Assembly: GCF_016909175.1 (NCBI RefSeq)
Contig: NZ_JAFBFI010000009.1
Location: forward strand, 62,001-126,000
Direction of reading: 5' to 3'
DNA from: Peribacillus deserti
Lineage (GTDB): Bacteria > Bacillota > Bacilli > Bacillales > DSM-1321
Length of the DNA: 64,000 nucleotides
Numbering within the stretch: position 1 is the first letter of the stretch; every line of letters starts with the position of its first letter. The notes beneath the pieces are model-generated. The model did not search any database, was not told where the DNA came from, and saw only the letters and a program-made list of their open reading frames with translations. Positions 47,953 to 57,796 of this stretch are shown here, piece by piece. The translations under genes were made by a program, and so were the position numbers.

Positions 47953-49026
47953 TTAAACGTTGCTGTGGATGGTTTCCACCATCGTTTTATCAGCATTTTT
48001 TACCAGCTTTATAAGAAGTTCCTTGGCAGCTGCGTAGTCATCCACATGAATCATAGATGCAGCCGTGTGAATATATCGAGAACATATTCCGATCACGGCA
48101 CTTGGCACACCTTCTCCGGTCAGATGTACACTTCCCGCATCCGTGCCGCCGGCTGAAACAAAGTACTGGTAAGGTATATTATGATCTTCAGCGGTTTCAA
48201 GGATATATTCTCTCATTCCCCGATGCATAACCATTGTACGATCCAATATGCGAAGAAGCACTCCTTTTCCAAGCTGGCCAAACTCATTGCGGTTACCGGA
48301 CATATCATTTGAAGGGCTTGCATCAAGAGCGAAGAAAAGATCGGGTTTTATCATACGAGCCGCGGTCTGAGCTCCCCTCAGCCCTACTTCTTCCTGTACC
48401 GTAGCACCTGAATATAACACGTTCGGCAGAGTTTCATTCTGCAATTCCTTAAGCAGTTCAATAGCAAGGCCACAGCCATATCGGTTATCCCACGATTTAG
48501 CCAAAATCTTCTTCTCATTTGCCAAAGGAGTAAAAGGACAGATTGGGACGATCTGCTGCCCAGGCATTACGCCTATTCTTTTAACATCTTCTCTATCATC
48601 AGCACCGATATCAATCAGCATGTGTTTCATGTCCATTGGTGTATTTCGCTGAGATTCCTGAAGCAAATGCGGCGGAATAGAACCAATCACACCGATAACT
48701 GGACCATTCTTTGTAATAATTTGAACGCGCTGTGCCAGAAGCACCTGGCTCCACCAGCCTCCAAGCGGCTGAAACTTAATCATTCCATTATCCGTTATTC
48801 CAGTTACCATAAAACCTACTTCGTCCATATGGCCAGCTACCATAATGACCGGTCCGCTTCCATTTCCTTTTTTCACTCCAAATATACTGCCCAGTTTATC
48901 TTGAACAACCTCATCTGAATATCTCTCTAGTTCATTTCTCATATAGTCTCGTACTAAATATTCATTCCCAGGTGCTCCTGGCAGCTCTGTTAAGGTTTTA
49001 AACATAGATAATGTTTCTTGATTCAT
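47953..49026 (-). CDS. ytoP: M42 family glutamyl/deblocking aminopeptidase YtoP
   Basis: Cobalt/zinc metallopeptidase of 357 aa, tetrahedral aminopeptidase class. Metal ligands and catalytic residues: [12 protein letters not shown] (His, Asp base) near residue 67, DNRYGCG near 178, [10 protein letters not shown] (Glu pair) near 212, DASPSND near 234, and [17 protein letters not shown] (last His) near 320. Cytoplasmic, trims acidic N-terminal residues from peptides. Divergent from ytzB. Confidence 0.93.
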   Translation of the reverse strand: MNQETLSMFKTLTELPGAPGNEYLVRDYMRNELERYSDEVVQDKLGSIFGVKKGNGSGPVIMVAGHMDEVGFMVTGITDNGMIKFQPLGGWWSQVLLAQRVQIITKNGPVIGVIGSIPPHLLQESQRNTPMDMKHMLIDIGADDREDVKRIGVMPGQQIVPICPFTPLANEKKILAKSWDNRYGCGLAIELLKELQNETLPNVLYSGATVQEEVGLRGAQTAARMIKPDLFFALDASPSNDMSGNRNEFGQLGKGVLLRILDRTMVMHRGMREYILETAEDHNIPYQYFVSAGGTDAGSVHLTGEGVPSAVIGICSRYIHTAASMIHVDDYAAAKELLIKLVKNADKTMVETIHSNV

Positions 49027-49188
49027 ATATCCAGCCCCTTGCTGTATTTGTGTATGTACATGGCAATTTTACAGAAACTTAAGATCGCTTACCAATATCT
49101 TTGCCTAACTTTAAGCAAAATTGGAATAATTCCTGTTATACTAAAACAAAACTAAGAAAATATACACTATTAACCGTGAGGTGCAATT

Positions 49189-49500
49189 ATGAATTGGAAA
49201 TCATTGCTTCTGGGCATTGGCGCTGGTTTTGCAGCAGGGTACACAGCCAAACAGCTACTCGACAACAAGCCGGAAGCTTCTCCGGAGAAAGTCCTTTCCC
49301 ATGTAAAGTCCCTGCTGAAAAAAGGCGGAAAAATTCAGGGATCCTGGATTTTAATGAAACCAGAAATGTACCAGAAATTCGATCTGCCTTATAAAGTGTA
49401 CCGTGGAGGGATCACAAAAAGTACGCACGGCCTCCAAGAACAATTCGAGTTTGTTGCAGATGCCAAAACTGGAAGTATTTTAGAATTAACGGCTTATTAA
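49189..49500 (+). CDS. ytzB: PepSY-like membrane-anchored protein YtzB
   Basis: 103-residue protein with a short N-terminal signal anchor (WKSLLLGIGAGFAAGYTA) followed by a PepSY-type alpha/beta module ending in VADAKTGSILELTAY, the typical PepSY strand. ATG preceded by a GAGGTG site. An extended -10 TGTTATACT lies at 49135-49142. PepSY domains often inhibit proteases; no target is evident. Convergent with ytnP. Confidence 0.87.
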   Translation: MNWKSLLLGIGAGFAAGYTAKQLLDNKPEASPEKVLSHVKSLLKKGGKIQGSWILMKPEMYQKFDLPYKVYRGGITKSTHGLQEQFEFVADAKTGSILELTAY

Positions 49501-49504
49501 AAAG

Positions 49505-49534
49505 AAGGGCAGCTGTATCCCTCAGCCTGCCCTT
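49505..49534. terminator. Bidirectional terminator between ytzB and ytnP
   Basis: AAGGGCAG and CTGCCCTT with flanking A and T runs, between convergent genes. Confidence 0.85.
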
Positions 49535-49547
49535 TTCTTTTTGAATC

Positions 49548-50393
49548 TTATTTTTTTCTTTCAAGTTCTTCAACTATAGTCCTGCCAGACTCGTCCCACT
49601 TTACCGCACGATAAACCGCATCATGATAAAACGTAAACCAGGCATTCTTGCTAAGGCCATACGTCATCCATTTTTGCTTCTGGTCAATGGAAGTCATCGG
49701 GTAGTCATCATAAGCCAGGACCCATAATACATTGGAGTGAGCATGCGTTGGCATCAAATCCGCCATATGGATGAGAGTTTGTCCTTCATCCTCCATGATT
49801 AGAATGCTGTGGCCGTCACTATGCCCCCCCGTATGAACCATTTTAAGTCCAGGTATGATTTCCCTCTCTTTGTTAAAAGGCTTCACCTGATGTGCAACAG
49901 CCTCCCAATTTTCTTTCCAATATGTATTTGCCGAACGAATATTAGGGTTGCGCACTTCGTTCCACTCCACATCCGAAGTGATAATTTCCGCCTTATCAAA
50001 TATAGAAACCCAGCTATCATTCTCTTTCCTTGTCAACCCACATGCATGGTCAAAATGCATATGTGTTAACAGCACAAAATCAATATCTCCTTCAGTCAGT
50101 CCCAGAGCTATTAAAGATTGTATGAGCTTAGACTCCTCAGCCACTCCAAAATTTCTCTTTTGTTTCTCAGAAAGCTTCCCGCTGCCAATGCCGCTTTCAA
50201 CTAGAATATTATACCCATCCTTCTGAATAAGAATAGGATCTGTCCTGAGTTCAATCTGATTTAATTCATTTACAGCATATTTCTTAGACCACAATGCTTT
50301 CGGTACTACACCGAACATCGCTCCGCCGTCGAGATTCGTCACCCCGCCGTTTAGCCATGTCAGTGAAAAACCTCCTGCTTTTAACGTCTCCAC
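49548..50393 (-). CDS. ytnP: Metallo-beta-lactamase-fold lactonase YtnP
   Basis: B. subtilis YtnP is a lactonase-like enzyme able to quench quorum-sensing signals of other bacteria. 281 aa from the GTG at 50393, 5 nt after GGAGGGG; the upstream frame is not coding. The zinc-binding motif [11 protein letters not shown] is near residue 120, with further ligands in [11 protein letters not shown] near 190 and [13 protein letters not shown] near 212. The start [21 protein letters not shown] is diagnostic. Confidence 0.93.
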   Translation of the reverse strand: METLKAGGFSLTWLNGGVTNLDGGAMFGVVPKALWSKKYAVNELNQIELRTDPILIQKDGYNILVESGIGSGKLSEKQKRNFGVAEESKLIQSLIALGLTEGDIDFVLLTHMHFDHACGLTRKENDSWVSIFDKAEIITSDVEWNEVRNPNIRSANTYWKENWEAVAHQVKPFNKEREIIPGLKMVHTGGHSDGHSILIMEDEGQTLIHMADLMPTHAHSNVLWVLAYDDYPMTSIDQKQKWMTYGLSKNAWFTFYHDAVYRAVKWDESGRTIVEELERKK

Positions 50394-50813
50394 ATAAACC
50401 CCTCCTCCCGATAAGTGTAACATCAGATTCGGAAAGTTTAAAATATTTTCACAAAAACTATCCAGGGAGCAGTACTCGGTAAAATGCACTTGAACCGGTG
50501 AGGGGGGCGCACACCTTAAATCTTATAAAACTTTCGAGTCATAAATTGGGTGTTCTGATGGGACACTTTTGTGCACAAAGTTGGTTTTTAACGGCAGCAT
50601 AATAAGGATCATCACTCCAGTCAATACTATGGCCGGAAATTCACTTGAGATTTCCCAGATGCAACTTTCCGGGTGAATTCAATCATTATTCAACGAAAAA
50701 TTAATTATTTCTTGAGAAAAAGAAACATCGACGTGTGGAATCCCTATCTTTATTATCAATTTCATTCCATGAGCGGTATTAACGCCTTTAACCAATACTT
50801 GTTTAGGGGGTTA
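50394..50813. other. Intergenic region upstream of ytnP
   Basis: About 420 bp without a credible gene. A 65-codon plus-strand frame (50673-50870) runs into the repeat array and has no ribosome site. No clear ytnP promoter was found. Confidence 0.45.
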
Positions 50814-51083
50814 TGCTTATGTTTTGAAAATTTTTGCTTAAGTTTTAGAGATTTACGCTTATGTTTTTAAGGTTTGTGCTTATGTTTTAGCGATTTATGC
50901 TTATGTTTAATTTTCCTATGATTATCTCCTGGTTTTTATGATTATTTATTGGACTTGTGATTGTGATTTTTTATTTATGCTTATTTATCGGACTTGTGAT
51001 TGTCATCTGTTATTTATGATTATTTATTGGACTTGTGATTGTCATCTGATATTTATGCTTATGTTTGGTTAGCCTGCTTAATC
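50814..51083 (-). repeat. Phased repeat array C: fourteen TGCTTATG cores at 19-21 bp spacing
   Basis: Plus-strand cores TGMTTRTG start at 50814, 50835, 50856, 50877, 50898, 50919, 50939, 50958, 50978, 50997, 51017, 51036, 51056 and 51075. The first six are exactly 21 bp apart; later spacings alternate 19 and 20, giving a 39-bp higher-order unit. Read on the minus strand the core is CATAAGCA(TAA), the same motif as array A at 24.7 kb. Lies between trmB and ytnP. Confidence 0.85.
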
Positions 51084-51105
51084 TCTGATATTGATGCAAC
51101 TAAAA

Positions 51106-51138
51106 AAGCCCTATGAAACACAAAGTTTCACAGAGCTT
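51106..51138 (-). terminator. Terminator after trmB
   Basis: AAGCTCTGTGAAAC and GTTTCATAGGGCTT pair on the minus strand with two mismatches, followed by TTTT. Confidence 0.85.
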
Positions 51139-51145
51139 CCTTAAA

Positions 51146-51787
51146 TTAAGCGTTAAACTTAGCTTCCAGGCGGTAGATTCGGCTGCCTTTTTCTGAAAAT
51201 TTCTTTTCGTATTCTGTCATGATGTTTCCTTCGTAGCTGCTGTTATGCAGATCGAGACTGACATATAGGAGGGTCATTCCATATTGAGAAAGGCTTGTTA
51301 GAGAATATTCGAATAATCCTTGATTATCGGTTTTGAAATGAATTTCACCGTTATCGCGGAGGATATTTTCATAGACCTTCAGGAATGATTTAAAAGTCAG
51401 ACGTCTTTTTTCATGACGAGTTTTTGGCCAGGGATCTGAAAAGTTCAAATAAACTCTGTCTACTTCTCCTTTGTTAAAAAATTGCTCTAAGTCATTTGCA
51501 TTTACATTCATGATCTTTACATTTGGAAGTTCCTCTTCGATAATCCGGTCCAAGGCTGTGATGATGACACTTTCTGACAGCTCAATTCCAATATAATTAA
51601 TATTTGGATGTGCCTTTGCCATTCCAGTAATAAAACTCCCTTTGCCGGTTCCTACTTCAATATGGATAGGGTGATCATTTCCAAATACACTTGTCCATTC
51701 ACCGCGGCAGTCTGCGGGAGACCCAATCGCATATTGTGGATACTGGGCCAATTTATCCTTTGCCCAGGGCTTGTTTCGAGTACGCAT
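51146..51787 (-). CDS. trmB: tRNA (guanine-N7)-methyltransferase TrmB
   Basis: Methylates guanosine 46 of tRNA. 213 aa; the SAM-binding motif [18 protein letters not shown] is near residue 40, [11 protein letters not shown] near 70, and the catalytic/tRNA segment [16 protein letters not shown] near 118. ATG preceded by AAGGAG. Same order as B. subtilis (ytmQ) between ytnP and the ytzH-ytmP pair. Confidence 0.96.
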   Translation of the reverse strand: MRTRNKPWAKDKLAQYPQYAIGSPADCRGEWTSVFGNDHPIHIEVGTGKGSFITGMAKAHPNINYIGIELSESVIITALDRIIEEELPNVKIMNVNANDLEQFFNKGEVDRVYLNFSDPWPKTRHEKRRLTFKSFLKVYENILRDNGEIHFKTDNQGLFEYSLTSLSQYGMTLLYVSLDLHNSSYEGNIMTEYEKKFSEKGSRIYRLEAKFNA

Positions 51788-51947
51788 TGTAACACTCCTT
51801 AAATAGGTTCTTTTTTATATACAAGAATTTAATGATAGTGCTCATTTATAGTATAAAGATTTCAGCATACATCATGTCCAGATCCAGCGCCTGGCGACTA
51901 GTGTACTTCGCTCTCCTCATTACGATAAGTCAACATCAAATCGCTTT

Positions 51948-52115
51948 TTGTCCAGCTCCAAGCTGAGACCCTCGAGTAGGCCAATCAATCCATGAGAAGA
52001 AAAAGCACTTCTCACGGCCTGCTCGTCTTATTCAAGGCTTGCGCATAAGTGCGACTAAGCTTCTGTCTTCGCTATCGCTCGCCAGTCAGCAAATCTTCTT
52101 TATCGGGTCTCTGCC
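51948..52115 (-). repeat. Structured repeat element, copy 3
   Basis: Minus-strand relative of the elements at 37.98 and 38.18 kb. Outer stem GAGACCC/GGGTCTC (51965-51971 with 52105-52111), apical stem TGAGAAG/CTTCTCA (51993-51999 with 52008-52014), conserved GACGAGCAGGCCGTG, GATTGGC and GAGCTGGACAAAAAGC. The middle contains an extra inserted segment. The adjoining plus-strand 51877-51944 (starting TGTCCAGATCCAGCGCC) looks like a further part of the same dispersed family. Confidence 0.75.
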
Positions 52116-52371
52116 AGCTTTTCCGCTTAGTTATTTACTATATATAAGCTTCATCACTGAGATTACAAATAGTTAGCAGAAGGCAGGCACCGCTTTCCGC
52201 TTTTCTAATTAATTTGCTTCAAAATTTACAAATAAACAGAAAAAAAAGGCTGCAAAGGTATTACAGCCATCCATTAAATCGCAGGGTATAAAAGCAAAGA
52301 AGAAGAGGTATTCTATGAAGGAATTTTTTCTTTTTTTACCTACTTCTTTTACTAAGAAAGGTTGTGCTTTT

Positions 52372-52650
52372 ATGCCGCTCTCGTACGAACATCAGGTTTC
52401 CCTGTTAACAGATATTCTAAATAATCATCAAACAGACTGCTGTGGATCTGTAGCTGAATGTGAACAGCTGGAAAGGCTGATTAAATCTCTAATGGTAAAT
52501 ACCAGCATAGATGCTGGCGTAAAAAACATTTTAGAAGAGGTTTACCGCTATAGCCAGGGTGGCAGGAATTCTGCCGATTTAGACAGCCATATTTTGTCGC
52601 ATCAGAACCAAATTGCTCAGTGGGTAGAGGATATTGGACAGTTATCTTAA
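52372..52650 (+). CDS. ytzH: YtzH-like small protein
   Basis: 92 aa from the ATG at 52372 (MPLSYEHQVSLLTDILNNHQTDCCGSVAECEQLERL), the length of B. subtilis YtzH; AAAGG lies upstream. Helical, with conserved CCG-x-x-x-EC cysteines near residue 24-30. Function unknown. Its stop codon overlaps the ytmP stop region by 4 bp (convergent genes), and no terminator separates them. Confidence 0.85.
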   Translation: MPLSYEHQVSLLTDILNNHQTDCCGSVAECEQLERLIKSLMVNTSIDAGVKNILEEVYRYSQGGRNSADLDSHILSHQNQIAQWVEDIGQLS

Positions 52651-53441
52651 CTTTTAATGATCGATTTCAGTGATTCGAGCCAATATCTGCTTTCCTCAAT
52701 GCGCTCTTTATTCATATGCCACTGGATAGATAAGATGGTCTGGCATATAACATACCATTTCATTCTTAGCTCTAAATCGTGAGTTTGATCAATTCCGTAT
52801 AAGCGGAGCCAGTCGGCCCATTCTTGTTTTGGGATATACCAGTACAGGAGCATTCCCAAATCAATGGCTGGATCTGCTATCATGGCTCCGTCCCAATCTA
52901 TTAAATAAAGCTCATCGGTTTGTGACAGCAGCCAATTATTATGATTTACATCAGAATGGCAGACCACCCATTCCTCGCATTTTATATATTCCAATTCCTT
53001 TTCTAAAAAAGAAAGAGACTGCTGTATTACGGGCTCAGCGGCAAGGCTTTTATCCAGCTCATTTTGAAGCTGTTCTAAAAGAGCCTCAGGTTTTAAAGGC
53101 GTTTTACCCATTCGTTTTAGCATATTTAAAAGCGGGTGGGATTGATGAATTTTCCATAATAGTTTAGCGACATTCTCTTGATTCATTTCATCCGGTTTAA
53201 GTTCTCTGCTGTTTAGCCAGTGCTGGGCAGTAATAACATCCCCGTTTTCAAGCCTCTTTGTCCAAACAAGTTTCGGAACAATTCCTTCAGCTGATAGAAC
53301 GGCTAGGAATGGGGAAGAATTTCTTTTCAGAAAAAGTTTCTGGTCATTATTCTTTGCTAAGAAGGCTTCTCCCGTAGCTCCCCCTGCTGGGTATATTTCC
53401 CAATCCCGGCCTAATAAATAATCCAAATGGTTCACCTTCAA
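52647..53441 (-). CDS. ytmP: Phosphotransferase YtmP (aminoglycoside/choline kinase fold)
   Basis: 264-residue small-molecule kinase-like protein. The catalytic loop VVCHSDVNHNNWLL (HxDxxxxN) is near residue 165 and the metal-binding LIDWDGAMIADPAIDLG follows at about 183; the N-terminal part YPAGGATGEAFLAKNNDQKLFLKRN holds the lysine that anchors ATP. The substrate is unknown: choline, a sugar or an amino-sugar are possible. Resistance function is unlikely since this is a conserved core gene. Confidence 0.88.
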   Translation of the reverse strand: MKVNHLDYLLGRDWEIYPAGGATGEAFLAKNNDQKLFLKRNSSPFLAVLSAEGIVPKLVWTKRLENGDVITAQHWLNSRELKPDEMNQENVAKLLWKIHQSHPLLNMLKRMGKTPLKPEALLEQLQNELDKSLAAEPVIQQSLSFLEKELEYIKCEEWVVCHSDVNHNNWLLSQTDELYLIDWDGAMIADPAIDLGMLLYWYIPKQEWADWLRLYGIDQTHDLELRMKWYVICQTILSIQWHMNKERIEESRYWLESLKSIIKS

Positions 53442-53653
53442 TGTTTGCGGATTAACAGGGGTTTAATGGGTACCCCGGTGTATACTCTTACATGATTCAA
53501 TTCTATATAACCCATTAGCAATTGGTTCTAAAAGAAACCCTGAATATACGAAACAGGATATGTAATAACAAAAAAGACAGCTAGCCGCTTTGGGTTTCTG
53601 AAAGCGACAGAATAGCCATCTTAATAAATTTTAGTTTATAAAGGGTTTACCCG

Positions 53654-55834
53654 TCAAGAGGAGGAAGGATTTTCTTCCTGAACCCATACATTTGCACTTA
53701 ATGGAGCCATCTTGAACGAGAGCGCCTCAGAGCAATTCATGCTCTCCAGTCCAGCCCTGGTGCCGTCGCATAGCAGCTTCCATTGTCCGGTGAGTCCTGT
53801 ATCGAGTACGATATCTTTTTCGTGCTCTCCGTTATAAAAAGTTACGGCTATGTTCTTCCAAGGACCAAATTGACCCACTCCTTCTAAAAGAAAGGCTGCT
53901 GTATGCTCATCCTGAAAAATCAGTCTTATATGCCTTTTTATTAATTCAGCATCATTGAATCGAAACGCTGCATGCTCTTTTCTAATTTTTATAAGTCCTT
54001 TTACGTATGCTACATTTGAGTTATATAAACTCTTACGCTTCCAGTCAAGCCAATTGATTTGGTCTGGGGAATTGTAGCTGTTCTCTATATTTTCTTTAGT
54101 TCTAAAAAACTCCTGGCCGCTGTGCAGGAATGGAATGCCCTGGGATAACAGGACAATCGAAGTGCCAAGCCGGTGCCTGCTTTCACGAACTCCATCCCCT
54201 TCATCCGGGCTGCATAAAGACAGCTTATCCCAAAGAGTATGATTATCATGAGATTCAATATAATTAATCGTTTGGAAAGGCTGCTGAAATAGGCCTGGGA
54301 CTTGGGGTTCCAAACTGATGCTTCCTGTAACGACCTGCTTAACTGCATCCATTTTTTGAGTGCTGCCAAGGATAAAACCTCTGTCAAATAAATTGAAGGT
54401 GCTTCCCTTAATTGTGTCCCTGAACCAATCATTAAAGTGGGCAATCCTTGGTAATTTATGGGCGTTCTTAAGGATGGATTTTTTTTCCTGGGGCAGCGGA
54501 GTATTCAAATCCCATCCTTCCCCCAGAATAACGCAGGTCCTGTCGAATGTATCGGCAATCTGCCTTACTTCATTCATCGTATCTATATCCAATATGCCCA
54601 TAAGGTCAAATCGGAACCCGTTAACATGATATTCGCTTAACCAATACTTTACCGAATCTAGAATGTATTTTCTTGCCATCCTTCTTTCAGAAGCAAAATC
54701 ATTTCCAACACCTGTACCATTGGAGGGAATTCCAAATTGATCATGCCTGAAGTAATAGCCGGGAACAATTTTTTCAAAATGGGAAGTTTCCCGTTCATAA
54801 ACATGATTATAAACAACATCTATAATTACTCGGATGTTCTTCTGCTGAAGAGAGGCGATCAAGTTCTTAAGCTCTTGAATACGGGAATATGGATTTTTTG
54901 GATTTGTAGAATAGCTGCCTTCAGGTGCATTAAAGTGGAGCGGATTATAGCCCCAGTTATATTCCTTAAGGGGATCGGTCTCATTGACTCCTTCAAAATC
55001 ATTGACCGGCTGAAGCTCTACATGCGTGATACCCAGCTCCTGCAAATAGTCTATTCCGGTACTGCTGCCGTCAGACGAAACAGTTCCTTCTTCCACAAAC
55101 CCAACATATTTCCCTTTTCTGGTTATTCCGCTTTCAGGATGAATCGAAAAATCTCGAATATGCGCTTCATAAATAATGGCGTCCGTTGGTGAGTGAAGCG
55201 GAGGAATCTTTGGCCATTCAATGTTCGTTTTGGCCAAATCGACAACAACCCCTCTTTTGCCATTTAACGAAACAGAAACGGCATAAGGGTCTACAGCCTC
55301 CACCCATTTCTTATTCACACAAATCTCATATATATAATGGATGCCTTCGAGGTTTCCTGGGACTTCTGCTGACCATATGCCCCTTTCCTGCCTTGTACAT
55401 GAATAAGTTCCCGCTGATGTGCCAGCTGGCAGATATAATTTAACCTTCACTACAGCTGCTGTTGGAGCCCATAGTTTAAAACGAGTCTTTTCTTTACTGA
55501 AAGAAATTCCTAAGTCATTGCCGCTGTAATAAAAGAGATCGTCAAATTCTCTTGTCCTTATAACCGCGCCTATTTGCAAATCCGTTTGGGATCCATTCCC
55601 ATCCTCAATCACATAGGATTGATCAAAACTGACAGCCTCAGATGTTTCACAAATATATTTTTTGTTATTTGGCAGTGGGATGATTTCCTTTATTTCTAGA
55701 TGAGATAGCATGATATCCTTACTTTTTATAGAAAATCGATCAGCCTCACCATTATTGTAGGAGTAGGGCAATAGAACAGTAATGACTTTCATTGTGTCCA
55801 AGTAAGCTAAGAATGGACGTCTTAAATCCTCCAT
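53654..55834 (-). CDS. amyX: Type I pullulanase AmyX
   Basis: Debranching enzyme hydrolysing alpha-1,6 bonds of pullulan/glycogen-type polymers. 726 aa without a signal peptide, so intracellular. An N-terminal CBM48 part (SFSKEKTRFKLWAPTAAVVKVKLY, near residue 110) precedes the GH13_14 barrel. The type I pullulanase signature YNWGYNP is near 290; catalytic residues lie in GFRFDLMGILD (nucleophile Asp), VILGEGWDL (Glu) and IESHDNHTLWD (Asp). Good ribosome site AAGGAGG. ytlR starts just upstream. Confidence 0.95.
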   Translation of the reverse strand: MEDLRRPFLAYLDTMKVITVLLPYSYNNGEADRFSIKSKDIMLSHLEIKEIIPLPNNKKYICETSEAVSFDQSYVIEDGNGSQTDLQIGAVIRTREFDDLFYYSGNDLGISFSKEKTRFKLWAPTAAVVKVKLYLPAGTSAGTYSCTRQERGIWSAEVPGNLEGIHYIYEICVNKKWVEAVDPYAVSVSLNGKRGVVVDLAKTNIEWPKIPPLHSPTDAIIYEAHIRDFSIHPESGITRKGKYVGFVEEGTVSSDGSSTGIDYLQELGITHVELQPVNDFEGVNETDPLKEYNWGYNPLHFNAPEGSYSTNPKNPYSRIQELKNLIASLQQKNIRVIIDVVYNHVYERETSHFEKIVPGYYFRHDQFGIPSNGTGVGNDFASERRMARKYILDSVKYWLSEYHVNGFRFDLMGILDIDTMNEVRQIADTFDRTCVILGEGWDLNTPLPQEKKSILKNAHKLPRIAHFNDWFRDTIKGSTFNLFDRGFILGSTQKMDAVKQVVTGSISLEPQVPGLFQQPFQTINYIESHDNHTLWDKLSLCSPDEGDGVRESRHRLGTSIVLLSQGIPFLHSGQEFFRTKENIENSYNSPDQINWLDWKRKSLYNSNVAYVKGLIKIRKEHAAFRFNDAELIKRHIRLIFQDEHTAAFLLEGVGQFGPWKNIAVTFYNGEHEKDIVLDTGLTGQWKLLCDGTRAGLESMNCSEALSFKMAPLSANVWVQEENPSSS

Positions 55835-55845
55835 TGCTTCCCTCC

Positions 55846-56811
55846 TTAAATTCTTCTAGGCAGTATGTTGAGTTTTTCTTTAAGTACTCTTATTCTGGCA
55901 TAAGAGTATCCTGCTATTTCTCCATCCGTCTGTATTGCAGTTTTCTTTGTGGATGAAATGATAATTTCCCTGCAAGAAAAGCTCTCCACATTCTTTATCC
56001 CTAAATGGCCGCCCCAATAAACAGTAATAAATACAAACAGCAGCTTAAGCGGAGAAATATCATGTACGATTATCATATTTAACAACCCATCATCAGGAAC
56101 CGCTTTCGGGGCAATTTTTATTCCACCCCCAAAGTAGGGCTGATTTGCCGCAACGATGAACCATACCTTCGAATAGGTCCGACTTTTTCCATCTATTTCT
56201 ATATGTATATCTGGACGCCGATAAGAAAACAGCTTTCTCAAGAAAAAGAGTATGTAAATAAGTTTTCCCAGCTTCAGGGTATTAAAATACTTCTTCCAGG
56301 CAGAAAGGTTCACCAAATTAGAGACCTCTGCATCAATACCCATACCCAATGAATTTACAAATAACACTCTCTTATCCCCGATTCTGCTTTCCCCAATATC
56401 AATGAGTTTAGGCTCGATTTTATCCTGGCGAATTACGCTGAGCAGCTCAATCACATTTCTCGGGCCGCTGAACCCTCTAGAAAAGTCATTAGCAGATCCA
56501 GCTGAAATGCAGGTGATGACTGCATTGTGATATTCGGCGGCTCCGTTTATAATTTCATGTAAAGTGCCGTCTCCTCCAATGGAAACAAGAATGATCGTAA
56601 GGCTTGTAGAAGATAGTATTTGTTGAGTTATTTTTGCTGCATGGCCCGGTCTCTCTGTAAAGCGGGCACTATAGTGCATGTTCTGGCTGATTAGAACTTT
56701 TTCTATCTTTCTCCATAGTGTAAGACTTCCGCCATTTTGTGCTTGCGGGTTGATTATGAAGTATATTGGTAATTGTGTCCCTTTATTCTCTATACTCTCC
56801 TTCACTGGCAT
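55846..56811 (-). CDS. ytlR: Diacylglycerol/sphingosine kinase-fold lipid kinase YtlR
   Basis: 321 aa from the ATG at 56811, 7 nt after GAGGAG; this overlaps the ytlQ 3' end by 29 bp. Nucleotide-binding motif SIGGDGTLHEIINGA near residue 78, IINPQAQNGGS near the N terminus, and GSANDFSRGF near 108. Probably phosphorylates diacylglycerol or a related lipid at the membrane; B. subtilis DgkB is a different paralogue. 11 nt from amyX. Confidence 0.9.
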   Translation of the reverse strand: MPVKESIENKGTQLPIYFIINPQAQNGGSLTLWRKIEKVLISQNMHYSARFTERPGHAAKITQQILSSTSLTIILVSIGGDGTLHEIINGAAEYHNAVITCISAGSANDFSRGFSGPRNVIELLSVIRQDKIEPKLIDIGESRIGDKRVLFVNSLGMGIDAEVSNLVNLSAWKKYFNTLKLGKLIYILFFLRKLFSYRRPDIHIEIDGKSRTYSKVWFIVAANQPYFGGGIKIAPKAVPDDGLLNMIIVHDISPLKLLFVFITVYWGGHLGIKNVESFSCREIIISSTKKTAIQTDGEIAGYSYARIRVLKEKLNILPRRI

Positions 56812-57769
56812 CTTCTTTCTCCTCATCCCATTCCAATCTCTTATTATATGTGGTCTGACAATAATCTAACAAAACTTTCGCTGCCTTAAGCTGGTTATGT
56901 TTAAGCGGTGAAGAAATACTTCTCATTCTATCCAGCCAATTCTCATATATCTTTTTATCTACAAAAACAATATCATGCGGCGCAGCTGGATAATCCATAT
57001 ATCCGTTCCTGGTGAGTACCGCTTTTTTAACAGGGGATTCAATTCCAAATGATGAATATATGTTTGACACAATATTAGCCGTTCGATTGGCCGACAAAAG
57101 AGGATTTAAAACTTTTTTGTCTCCGTGCACATGATGCCGCTTTAACCAAAAACGTTCCTTTGACCCTATAAATGCGGCATCTTCTTCTCCCTCAAGAATG
57201 GTGATACACCAGGTTTCTATAGGTGATATTAAAATCACCTCTAATTCTATGGGTGCATTTTTCACTAGAAAGATAGGTTTATATAATATAAGGAAATTGT
57301 CCGGAAATCTCTGAAGAAAAAATTTAAGCTTTTCATCAAAGAAATATACTTGATCTATATATGACTTTTCTCGAATCGTGGAACTGACCCATTTCAGCTG
57401 AAATCGGAAAACCTTATTGAGGAACATGCGTTTTAATTCATCCAAATTATCAGGCATTGAGGTGACAGCAAACAAAAGATCAAGTTCAGCATCAGGGCTC
57501 TCTACGGCTGGTCCTCGATAATCTTCCACAATCTCCTGCCTGCCCTTGAGAATCTTCTTCATCTTAGAAAGAACACTTTCTTTCTCTTCAGCCATCTCTT
57601 TTTCATCGGGTGCAGGTTCAGAACCTAATGTCTCAAGCTCTCCAGCCAGATAGGCAGCTTTTAACTGAGTCCATTGTTGTTTTTTCAGCCTCACGAATTG
57701 AGCAGGATATCTATATATATCCTGCTCATATCTTGAAATATAATCTTGGAGCTTTATAAGCTGTCCCAT
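56783..57769 (-). CDS. ytlQ: Conserved hypothetical YtlQ
   Basis: 328-residue soluble protein known from Bacillus as YtlQ. It has an N-terminal helical/acidic region (residues 1-110) with ISRYEQDIYRYPAQFVRLKKQQW, and a C-terminal restriction/nuclease-like alpha-beta region of unclear nature (RNGYMDYPAAPHDIVFVDKKIYENWLDRM). I recognise no catalytic motif. Gene order ytlP-ytlQ-ytlR with overlaps suggests one operon. GGAGGC lies upstream of the ATG. Confidence 0.82.
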   Translation of the reverse strand: MGQLIKLQDYISRYEQDIYRYPAQFVRLKKQQWTQLKAAYLAGELETLGSEPAPDEKEMAEEKESVLSKMKKILKGRQEIVEDYRGPAVESPDAELDLLFAVTSMPDNLDELKRMFLNKVFRFQLKWVSSTIREKSYIDQVYFFDEKLKFFLQRFPDNFLILYKPIFLVKNAPIELEVILISPIETWCITILEGEEDAAFIGSKERFWLKRHHVHGDKKVLNPLLSANRTANIVSNIYSSFGIESPVKKAVLTRNGYMDYPAAPHDIVFVDKKIYENWLDRMRSISSPLKHNQLKAAKVLLDYCQTTYNKRLEWDEEKEDASEGEYRE

Positions 57770-57796
57770 TGAAATATCTTGCCTCCTTATCTTCTC

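Noticed and set aside
50673-50870. 65-codon plus-strand frame entering array C
   Set aside because: No ribosome site, cysteine/phenylalanine-rich improbable composition, runs into the repeats.
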